Part shown: positions 1-5,358 of the stretch, one piece after another
Layout: each line of letters begins with the position of its first letter
Numbering within the stretch: the stretch's first letter is position 1
Assembly (NCBI GenBank): GCA_964385715.1
Contig: CAYLRE010000155.1
Span: 1 to 11,055, forward strand
DNA: 11,055 bases
Origin: MB-PLM-2 sp964385715
GTDB taxonomy: Bacteria; Planctomycetota; Planctomycetia; Pirellulales; UBA7805
Direction of reading: 5' to 3'
Program-made: the position numbers and the translations under genes
Notes under the pieces: generated by a model
Databases searched by the model: none
What the model saw: only the letters and a program-made list of their open reading frames with translations
What the model was told of the DNA's origin: nothing

Positions 1-58
1 GTGTGACCTCGAAATCGCCGAGCTTTACGTCCTGCAACCAGGAAATGTTTAGCGGACT
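1..58 (-). pseudogene. Continuation of the exported protein in a shifted frame
   Basis: Read on the minus strand from base 58, the sequence gives SPLNISWLQDVKLGDFEVT with no stop up to the window edge. Placed after the SPPH that precedes the break, this makes SPPH-(x)-SPLNISWLQDVKLGDFEVT. That matches the PPHRSP-N-I...DV..GDF pattern I recall for this planctomycete secreted family. Only two bases (60-59) lie between the CAT of His and the AGT of Ser, so one base appears to be missing. Either the gene is a true frameshift pseudogene or the assembly has a one-base error here. The remainder lies outside the window. Confidence 0.5.
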
Positions 59-291
59 GTATGAGGCGGGCTGTAAGTGCTGTCCTTGGTGAGGCTAAGA
101 AAGCTGCCTTTGTCGGTCTTCTTGACTTCCCAAGCGGAGGCGTCGGTCGGCTTCCACTTATCGGCACCGTTCTCAAAGTCCTCTTCGAAGATAACTTCGC
201 CGGCAGCGGCGGGCATCGCCGACAGGCTACCGCACACGACGACAACTGCCGCGAAGGCAATTCGCAATACGTTCTTTGCATCAAGACTCAT
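49..291 (-). CDS. Exported protein, N-terminal part, frame broken near the C end
   Basis: An 80-residue open frame with a clear Sec signal peptide: basic residues at 6 and 10, a hydrophobic run at about 11-29, and an Ala-rich end (PAAAG) that fits signal peptidase I cleavage near residue 30. The mature part reads EDFENGADKWKPTD, then SAWEVKK, resembling the start of planctomycete secreted proteins with a concanavalin-like/DUF1080-like beta-sandwich fold, which are usually about 200 residues or more. The ATG has a strong Shine-Dalgarno (AGAGGAGA, 7 bases upstream). The stop at 49-51 looks premature, because the family-like sequence resumes in another frame at base 58. It lies 38 bases after hisG, so it may be co-transcribed with it. 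Function is unknown; sugar or polysaccharide binding is only a guess from the fold. Confidence 0.6.
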   Translation of the reverse strand: MSLDAKNVLRIAFAAVVVVCGSLSAMPAAAGEVIFEEDFENGADKWKPTDASAWEVKKTDKGSFLSLTKDSTYSPPHTVR

Positions 292-329
292 GTTGATTCT
301 CCTCTGTTCCGGCCGAACTCGTCGACACG

Positions 330-1205
330 TTACTCGATAACCTTATTCAATGAATACTCAACAATCCCACTCGCCCCGGCCGCCTTGAGTCGCGGTATGA
401 TATTCCGCACGACCGACTCGTCAAGCACCGTGATCACGTCGACCCAGCCCTCATCGGTCAGGCTAGAAATCGTCGGACGGTGCAGCGAAGGCAACAGCTC
501 CAACACCGCGTCGAGACTCGGTCGCGGCACATTAATCATCAAACCGACCTTACCATCGGCGGCCATCGCCCCACGCAACATCAACGCCATATCATCGATC
601 TTGCGTTTCTTCCACTCGTCTTTGTAGGCATCATGATTGGCAATCAAGCGCGTGGTGCTCTGCAGCACTTCTGCCACGATCCGCAGATTGTTCGCTCGCA
701 AAGAGCTGCCGGTTTCGGTTACCTCAACGATCGCGTCCGCCAACTTCGGCGGTTTGACTTCCGTCGCACCCCAGCTGAATTCGATGTCCGCTTCCACGCC
801 GTGCTCGGCCAAGAAGCGAGTCGTCATGCCAACGACTTCAGTTGCGATCTTCTTGCCTTGAAGATCCTTCACCGACTGCACCGGCGAGTCGTTTGGCACG
901 CAAAGCACCCAGCGAACCGGACGGTTCGAGACCTTCGAGAAAACAAGTTCCTCAACCTCATGCACGTCGGCCCCAGTTTCGATCACCCAATCGTGGCCGG
1001 TCAGCCCCGCGTCGAGCGCTCCGTTTTCTACGTAGCGAGCCATTTCCTGTGCACGAATCAGAGTGCACTCGATCTCGTCGTCGTCGATCGTGGGAAAATA
1101 GCTGCGAGAACGGAACACGATCTTGTATCCGGCTCTGCGAAACAATTCACCGGTCGCTTCTTGCAAGCTGCCAGCGGGGATACCAAGCTTTAGAATATTT
1201 GCCAT
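330..1205 (-). CDS. hisG: ATP phosphoribosyltransferase, long form (HisG)
   Basis: Catalyses the first committed step of histidine synthesis, joining ATP and PRPP to give N1-(5-phosphoribosyl)-ATP in the cytosol. At 291 residues it is the long, hexameric type with its own C-terminal regulatory domain, which needs no HisZ. Visible motifs: GIPAGSLQ at 8-15, GLTGHDW at 67-73, KIATEVVGMTTRFL at 119-132, and the PRPP-binding loop region DAIVEVTETGSSLRAN at 157-172. The ACT-like domain that binds histidine spans roughly 212-291 (from about DGKVGLMINVPR to the end). The ATG at 1205 gives the usual N-terminus (MANILKLGIPAGSL), but no good Shine-Dalgarno precedes it. It follows hisI by 116 bases on the same strand. 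Identification is firm. Confidence 0.95.
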   Translation of the reverse strand: MANILKLGIPAGSLQEATGELFRRAGYKIVFRSRSYFPTIDDDEIECTLIRAQEMARYVENGALDAGLTGHDWVIETGADVHEVEELVFSKVSNRPVRWVLCVPNDSPVQSVKDLQGKKIATEVVGMTTRFLAEHGVEADIEFSWGATEVKPPKLADAIVEVTETGSSLRANNLRIVAEVLQSTTRLIANHDAYKDEWKKRKIDDMALMLRGAMAADGKVGLMINVPRPSLDAVLELLPSLHRPTISSLTDEGWVDVITVLDESVVRNIIPRLKAAGASGIVEYSLNKVIE

Positions 1206-1321
1206 GCGTCTAATTAACTTCTAACTTCAATTCTCAAAAACTGCCCTGACCCCAATCTGCGGCTTATTTGCTCGCGAGCAGGAGCGGGCAACGTCGCCAA
1301 CCGTCGCGACCGTCTCGGTTT

Positions 1322-1711
1322 TTATTTCTTGTAGACTTCTTTCGGATCGAACACGCGTTCGCCGACCACCCTTAGCCCCTCAGGCGTGACCTGACGATAA
1401 AAGCAACTGCGATAACCCACGTGACAGGCTGCATCGCCGATCTGTTTGACCTTGAGCAGGATCGTGTCCCGGTCGCAATCGAGATAGATCGAGTCGACCT
1501 GCTGGACGTTGCCACTCTCTTCGCCCTTGCGCCACAATTTGCCACGGCTACGGCTGAAGTAGACCGCGCGACCCGTCTGCAGCGTCTCGGCATAACTCTC
1601 GGCGTTCATATACGCCATCATCAAGATATCGCCCGTCTCCGCGTCTTGCGCAATAGCAGGCAACAGGCCGTCGCCTTTCGCAAAATCTGGTTCGCCAGCC
1701 TGATCGTCCAC
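1322..1711 (-). CDS. hisI: Phosphoribosyl-AMP cyclohydrolase (HisI)
   Basis: Opens the adenine ring of phosphoribosyl-AMP, the third step of histidine synthesis. The 129-residue protein is the single-domain form, without the HisE pyrophosphohydrolase domain found in fused HisIE. Motifs: YFSRSRGKLWRKGEESGN at 51-68, the Mg-binding DCDRD at 78-82, and the zinc cysteines Cys79, Cys96 (ACHVGYRSCF) and Cys103, all present. The start is GTG at 1711: an in-frame TAG lies 15 bases upstream, the next Met is residue 31 inside the fold, and AGGAA sits 4 bases before the GTG. It is the first visible gene of a minus-strand group with hisG. hisE, which supplies step 2, is not in this window. Confidence 0.94.
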   Translation of the reverse strand: MDDQAGEPDFAKGDGLLPAIAQDAETGDILMMAYMNAESYAETLQTGRAVYFSRSRGKLWRKGEESGNVQQVDSIYLDCDRDTILLKVKQIGDAACHVGYRSCFYRQVTPEGLRVVGERVFDPKEVYKK

Positions 1712-2194
1712 TTCGTTCCTGCACTACTGAGAGAGTATTAAGAGCGGGAGGCCCTCACGTGGCCTCGAACGTTCCCTGATTAATCCGTCCAGGATAATCC
1801 GCCAAGGCAGCCAGAACTAGGGTAGGGAAGGGCCCGAACAGCAGGCCTGGTTCGCCAAACCCCCGAGAAAACGTGCCATTTCGCGCTCCCTCACAAGAAC
1901 ACCCGGCACAACCGGCCTCTCAGGTACATGCTGCAAAGTTCGCCCCAGCCGGCACCGTTCGGCCGCGACCGCTCCCTAGCTTCACGGTTATTGCGGTCGC
2001 CACGGCCATTCGACCGCTCTTGCCAGGACGGATATCGGGAATCCCTGCAGAGCCGTCGCGATCGGACTGGGCGTTAGGAATGCGCCAACTCGCATCTGCC
2101 CGGCGCTACTGCAGTTAGCTACGTGCGTCGCCCGATTCAGACCTATGTGCACCGCACGTTGTCCCCCAATCAACCTTGCATAGGTGGCCTCGTT
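1712..2194. other. Divergent intergenic region between hisI and the GT2 gene
   Basis: About 480 bases without a convincing gene. Short open frames here (plus 1873-2118 and the left part of minus 1988-2485) have no recognisable domain and overlap repeats or the GT2 gene. It must carry the promoters for hisI (minus) and the glycosyltransferase operon (plus), but I see no clean -35/-10 pair for either. Structure seen: a GAGGCC/GGCCTC hairpin at 1748-1766 just upstream of hisI, and the CGACCGC/GCGGTCG repeats at 1965-2017 described separately. Confidence 0.5.
1965..2017. repeat. Three-part inverted/direct repeat with alternative pairings
   Basis: CGACCGCTC occurs twice in direct orientation (1966-1974 and 2011-2019), with its complement GCGGTCGC between them at 1993-2000. 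The middle copy can pair with the left one (8 bp, GCGACCGC/GCGGTCGC, 20-base loop) or the right one (7 bp, GCGGTCG/CGACCGC, 11-base loop), but not both. The left pairing can be extended by GGCC (1961-1964) with GGCC (2004-2007) across a 3-base bulge. It lies 180-230 bases upstream of the GT2 start. Role unknown: it may be a switchable RNA leader, a protein-binding site, or chance in GC-rich DNA. Confidence 0.4.
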
Positions 2195-2872
2195 TTGAAC
2201 GACTCGCTCAGTATCTTGATTCCGATTCACAACGCGCAGTCCACGCTTGCAAAGGATGTCGGCCGACTCCTGGAAGTCGCCTCGGAGCTGACCACGCGAT
2301 TCGACGTGTTGATCCTCGACGATGGTTCGACCGATCGAACCGAAGAGGTCGCCTGCGATCTCGCGACGCAGTATTCGCAAGTCTCGTACGTGCGATTCCC
2401 CGAGCAGCGTGGTTTGGCGAGCGCCCTTCGTGCTGGCCTTTCCCAGACTAAAGGCGAGTTCGTGAGTGTCTGCAATACCGAGCATCCGGTGTCGTGGGAC
2501 AATCTATCCCGTCTCTGGACGCAGCGGCGATCGCCACAAACGATGACCCAAGAAGAAGAAGCCGATGCCCCGCGTTGGCTCAAACGGCTGATGCAATGGG
2601 GGCGTTCACTTCAAGACAATCAAGCCGCGGAAATGTCAACTTTCACGATCCGACTGCTGCACCGTGATGATGTGGCCGCCTGGAACGCGATCGACGCCGC
2701 CTTGGGACGCCCTTATTCACAGCGTCTTCGCAAGCGACAGGCGGCCTCGCACGCTACATCGATCCCGGCCCCTGCAGGGGACCAGAATCGCATGGACTCC
2801 GCGCGACCGACCGGTGGCCCGGTGTGGGCCAACTTCACGCAGAGTGTCCAGGACTTTGCTCTCGGCGAGTAG
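2195..2872 (+). CDS. GT2-like glycosyltransferase, short and lacking the DXD motif
   Basis: The N-terminal half is a GT-A nucleotide-sugar-binding fold of the GT2 family. It has SLSILIPIHNAQSTL at 4-18, VLILDDGSTDRTEEV at 38-52 (DDGSTD 42-47), and the RGLASALRAGL helix at 72-82. The position where active enzymes carry the metal-binding DXD (as in VDADLQHP) reads VCNTEHP at 92-98, so no Asp pair is present. After about residue 110 the sequence diverges and the protein ends at 225 residues, with a Gln/Arg-rich tail and no membrane segment. I chose TTG at 2195 because AGGTGG (2182-2187) lies 7 bases upstream and the family homology begins just after it; a GTG at 2123 would add 24 unrelated residues. 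It is probably the first gene of an operon with the oxidoreductase 36 bases downstream. Catalytic activity is doubtful; substrate unknown. Confidence 0.75.
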   Translation: MNDSLSILIPIHNAQSTLAKDVGRLLEVASELTTRFDVLILDDGSTDRTEEVACDLATQYSQVSYVRFPEQRGLASALRAGLSQTKGEFVSVCNTEHPVSWDNLSRLWTQRRSPQTMTQEEEADAPRWLKRLMQWGRSLQDNQAAEMSTFTIRLLHRDDVAAWNAIDAALGRPYSQRLRKRQAASHATSIPAPAGDQNRMDSARPTGGPVWANFTQSVQDFALGE

Positions 2873-2908
2873 GCGAGGCAACGCCCTAATTAACACGAGG
2901 CAGGTAGC

Positions 2909-3952
2909 GTGGGATTGCATGTTGCTCTACTCGGCACAGGCGGCTGGAGCCGTGTCCACCTGGCGGCTTTCGCGGCAAGCAAGGATGTCGATCACGTAAC
3001 CATCGCGGGGCGCAATGCCGACGCCGCCCAAACGCTTGCCGAGCAGTTCCCCGATCTCTCGACGGCCCACTCTGATATCGAATCCGCGTGCGACGCCCCT
3101 ACCGTCGACGTGGTGTCGATCTGCCTGCCACATCATCTGCACACCGACATGTCCTGTCGCGCACTGGCTGCCGGCAAGCACGTCATCTGTGAAAAGCCGG
3201 CAGGCACAAGTCTCGCCGACTTCGATCGCATCGCCCAGACGGCAACAGATCACGAAAAGCGATTCCTGGTCGTCATGAACCAGCTCTACAATCCGCTCGT
3301 CCTAAGAGCACGTCAGCTCATCGACGACGGAGCGATCGGACGGCCCTTCCTCTGCGTCGAAACCGGTTTCAGCAAGCATGCCCACTTTTACCGTGACGCA
3401 AACGCCTGGCGTACGCGAATTGAACAGGCTGGCGGGGGCGTGTTGATCGACGGTGGCTACCACATGATCTACAAGCAGCTTTATCTGCTCGCAGGCGTGG
3501 CCAAACCGCGATGGGTCATCGCCGACACTTCGCAATTGAATGTCAACCACTCGGGAAAGTTGTCTCCGGAAATCGGCGAAGACTGCGTCTCGTATACCGT
3601 CGGTTTCGATTGCCCGCTTCGCATCGTCTCATCGCACGCCTGGACGCTGGAGGCAAACATAGAACATCCCCGCCATGGCTTCATTGCCGGCAGCGAAGGC
3701 ACGCTTGAGTTACCTGTCGGAGCAGACGACCCGCTCGTTCTACGTCGTGATGAGAAGACAGAAACGATCGCCGATCCGGGCGGTCCTCACACTGGCCCGG
3801 ACACGACCCACTGCTGTCTGCTCGATTACCTGGAGGCCATAACGGCCGGCCGCACGATTGAGAACGCGACCGTCGAATCGGCAAGAGAAACATTGTCCGT
3901 GATCACTTCGATCTACGAGTCGAGTGTTCAACAAAAGCGCGTTGACATCTAG
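2909..3952 (+). CDS. Gfo/Idh/MocA family NAD(P)-dependent oxidoreductase
   Basis: A 347-residue cytosolic dehydrogenase of the glucose-fructose oxidoreductase/inositol dehydrogenase family, typical in length. The Rossmann nucleotide-binding start is VALLGTGGWSRVH at 5-17, the conserved CLPHHLH strand-loop is at 72-78, and EKP at 95-97 carries the catalytic Lys96. The C-terminal alpha/beta domain has GGGVLIDGGYH at 175-185, with Asp181 and His185 matching the family's D-x-x-x-H pair. No Tat or Sec signal is present, unlike many planctomycete members. The GTG at 2909 is preceded by ACGAGG, 8 bases away. The enzyme probably oxidises or reduces a sugar, cyclitol or nucleotide sugar; the substrate cannot be read from the sequence. 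Its place after a GT2-like gene suggests glycan or sugar-nucleotide metabolism. Confidence 0.9.
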   Translation: MGLHVALLGTGGWSRVHLAAFAASKDVDHVTIAGRNADAAQTLAEQFPDLSTAHSDIESACDAPTVDVVSICLPHHLHTDMSCRALAAGKHVICEKPAGTSLADFDRIAQTATDHEKRFLVVMNQLYNPLVLRARQLIDDGAIGRPFLCVETGFSKHAHFYRDANAWRTRIEQAGGGVLIDGGYHMIYKQLYLLAGVAKPRWVIADTSQLNVNHSGKLSPEIGEDCVSYTVGFDCPLRIVSSHAWTLEANIEHPRHGFIAGSEGTLELPVGADDPLVLRRDEKTETIADPGGPHTGPDTTHCCLLDYLEAITAGRTIENATVESARETLSVITSIYESSVQQKRVDI

Positions 3953-3958
3953 GTTTTT
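3928..3958 (+). terminator. Weak possible terminator of the GT2/oxidoreductase operon
   Basis: A 5-bp stem TCAAC/GTTGA (3928-3932, 3941-3945) overlaps the end of the oxidoreductase gene, and five T follow the stop codon at 3954-3958. The stem is short and 8 bases separate it from the T run, so this is a poor intrinsic terminator at best. Confidence 0.15.
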
Positions 3959-4105
3959 GAGCTGCCGCGTTCGTAAGTCGTGCTACCGTCTATTTATATG
4001 TGCGAGCCTGGATGATAATCCGTAGCTTCATGGCGCATCGCACACGCACACCTTTCCATTTCCACTCCCTATGAGGGGGCACTTAAGTATTTTGTACTGC
4101 TAGAC

Positions 4106-4134
4106 TTGCCTGCTCATATTCGGCTGGGTATTAT
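4106..4134 (+). promoter_or_regulatory. Sigma70-like promoter
   Basis: TTGCCT (4106-4111, 4 of 6 to consensus) and TATTAT (4129-4134, 5 of 6) are separated by exactly 17 bases. A start of transcription near 4141 is expected. It is the best promoter-like pair I see in the 3953-4561 gap. It would drive the structured RNA at 4141-4319 and, on read-through, the HTH gene. Confidence 0.4.
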
Positions 4135-4140
4135 GCAGGG

Positions 4141-4319
4141 GTGAAGACTACGACGTAGCACATCTTCCTCGAAAGTCTTCCACACGTTCAGATCTTTGAC
4201 ACCAGAATAACACTGCGAAACAGCCATCACGTCGGTCTAGGTCGATGGCAGGGAATTTCGAGTGGTGTCAGAGCAAACAGGGATCGGAATGCGACCGGAA
4301 TCGTTGCTGCGCATTTTTT
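4141..4319 (+). ncRNA. Candidate structured small RNA or attenuated leader
   Basis: Starting where the 4106-4134 promoter should initiate, the sequence holds three successive paired elements. P1: GTGAAGACT (4141-4149) with AGTCTTC-C-CAC (4174-4183), enclosing a small CTACGaCGTAG dyad. P2: an 11-bp stem with one wobble pair, CTTTGACACCA (4194-4204) with TGGTGTCAGAG (4263-4273), enclosing GCCATC/GATGGC (4223-4228, 4244-4249). P3: AATGCG/CGCATT (4288-4293, 4310-4315) running into six T. Together they look like a transcript of about 180 bases with its own terminator. I do not recognise tmRNA, RNase P, SRP or 6S RNA hallmarks, nor a named riboswitch. No peptide of note is encoded. It could instead be an attenuator in the leader of the HTH gene. 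This is a by-eye prediction. Confidence 0.33.
4288..4319 (+). terminator. Intrinsic terminator-like hairpin with T6
   Basis: AATGCG (4288-4293) pairs with CGCATT (4310-4315), and the T run 4314-4319 follows and partly overlaps the stem. The 16-base loop may be shortened by alternative pairing of GCGAC with GTTGC. The stem is only moderately stable, but the uninterrupted six T are the longest T run I noticed in the intergenic DNA here. Confidence 0.38.
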
Positions 4320-4446
4320 GAGTGCGTTCAACGGAGTGTCCATCGCAGGCTGCCGCGTACTGGACCAGGAACGGGAACACCCGTGTCGTTGCCTTTGGCA
4401 GGGCATTCGCTACTTCGGTAGTGAGCAGGCGACACGTGAGGCGCAA

Positions 4447-4495
4447 CTTCGGCGAGCCGAAGGGAATCGTTTTATGCACAGCAACGTGCTGTGCA
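4447..4495 (+). promoter_or_regulatory. Two adjacent dyads upstream of the HTH gene
   Basis: First dyad: CTTCGGC-GA-GCCGAAG (4447-4462), a perfect 7-bp inverted repeat. Second: TGCACAGCA-ACG-TGCTGTGCA (4475-4495), a perfect 9-bp inverted repeat with a 3-base centre. Neither is followed by a T run, so they are not obvious terminators. They lie 70-120 bases before the HTH start codon. As DNA they could be operators, possibly for the HTH protein itself. As RNA they would form two strong hairpins in the leader. Confidence 0.4.
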
Positions 4496-4564
4496 ATTGA
4501 TTTGCGTTATCTTTCGATTTCCGTTTTTCCTTTGGAAGTCCGATTGCGGACAGGGAGGACCATG

Positions 4565-5104
4565 ATGAGTTCTGCTCCCTACAACGCGTATCCAGGTACC
4601 GGTCGCACGCAAACGCTGCGCCCTGGGAGTGGGTTAAGCAACGCGAAAAAACCACTGCATCGTATCGCACTCGTGCGAAGACGACAGGGGGTTTCGTTGC
4701 GCACCGTTGCCCGGCACTGGAACGTAGAAGTGGCAAAGGTTCGTGAGCAACAGGATGAGCAACACGACATCACGCTCAGTGAACTCTACCAGTGGCAAGA
4801 GCTGTTAAACGTTCCGGTTTCAGAGTTGTTGGTCGATAGCGACACGCCGCTCTCGGCTCCCGTTTTGAAACGGGCACAACTTGTGAAACTCATGAAGACA
4901 GCCGTGACCATCAAAGAGAGTTCTCGAGAGCGGTCGACCCAACGACTCGTCCGCATGCTCATAGAACAACTGGTCGAGTACATGCCGGAGCTGGCCGAAG
5001 TCGGGCCTTGGCATGGCAATGGCAGTCGAAGAAGCACGACCGAATTCGGTCAGGCCGCAAATCGACAGATATCCGAGGATCTCCTCGCTGGAGATTCTGA
5101 TTAA
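4565..5104 (+). CDS. Small helix-turn-helix (XRE-like) protein
   Basis: A 179-residue soluble protein. Residues about 31-89 (LHRIALVRRRQGVSLRTVAR... to ELYQWQELLNVPVSELL) form an XRE-like HTH: a VSLRTVA helix pair followed by a downstream helix ending in the VPVSELLVD motif typical of these folds. The third helix is unusual, with a Gln/Glu/His-rich QQDEQHD stretch. Residues about 100-150 look helical (LVKLMKTA, QRLVRMLIEQLVEYMPEL), and GPWHG follows. I recall similar proteins as common and uncharacterised in Pirellulales. Two ATGs stand in tandem at 4562 and 4565; GGGAGG at 4553-4558 lies 3 bases from the first and 6 from the second, so I prefer the second. DNA binding is likely; targets are unknown. 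It stands alone, convergent with pheT. Confidence 0.75.
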   Translation: MSSAPYNAYPGTGRTQTLRPGSGLSNAKKPLHRIALVRRRQGVSLRTVARHWNVEVAKVREQQDEQHDITLSELYQWQELLNVPVSELLVDSDTPLSAPVLKRAQLVKLMKTAVTIKESSRERSTQRLVRMLIEQLVEYMPELAEVGPWHGNGSRRSTTEFGQAANRQISEDLLAGDSD

Positions 5105-5358
5105 CGCTCGAAGGCGACTTCGACAACCACTTTTGAACCTAGCGATTGGTCGGGCCCCATCTATTACCCGACGCGTTTTGAAGCCAATCGCAACCGACAT
5201 TCGTCACGTCTAATACCAAAACCCTTAGCAAGTTGAATCCGCGAGTTCTTCGGCGCCGTCGCAATCGGAATCGAATCCTAGTCCGTTGCGCTGGCATGAG
5301 AAGTACGGAAGCGCGCAAGCAGACAGGCTCCATTGCCGCTAGCGGCACGCGAGCACAT
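5105..5358. other. Convergent intergenic region with inverted repeats
   Basis: This gap separates the ends of the HTH gene (plus) and pheT (minus). No gene is seen. Inverted repeats: TCGAAG-gcga-CTTCGA (5108-5123); GCGATTGG+TCGGG (5142-5154) with CCCGA (5167-5171) and, after a 12-base bulge, CCAATCGC (5184-5191); CGCAAtCGGA with TCCGTTGCG (5260-5290); and the palindrome GCCGCTAGCGGC (5335-5346) just past the pheT stop. None is followed by a clear T run on either strand, so termination may be Rho-dependent or the structures may act as 3'-end stabilisers. Confidence 0.4.

Noticed and set aside
480..1193. 237-codon open frame on the plus strand opposite hisG
   Set aside because: It is antisense to a certain gene, has no recognisable domain and arises from codon bias in GC-rich DNA.
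1269..1280. Perfect 12-bp palindrome TGCTCGCGAGCA in the hisI-hisG gap
   Set aside because: As RNA it leaves only a 4-bp stem with a CGCG loop and no T run follows; one short palindrome in GC-rich DNA is not enough to call a site.
1873..2118. 81-codon plus-strand frame in the hisI-GT2 gap
   Set aside because: Low-complexity Pro/Ala/Arg composition typical of chance frames, GTG start without a ribosome-binding site, spans inverted repeats.
1988..2485. 165-codon minus-strand frame overlapping the GT2 gene
   Set aside because: Antisense to the well-supported GT2 fold and includes repeat DNA; no domain seen.
5260..5290. GGAATCGAATCC-like T-arm suggesting a tRNA
   Set aside because: The flanking bases do not form the 5-bp T stem and no acceptor, D or anticodon arms can be found around it on either strand.
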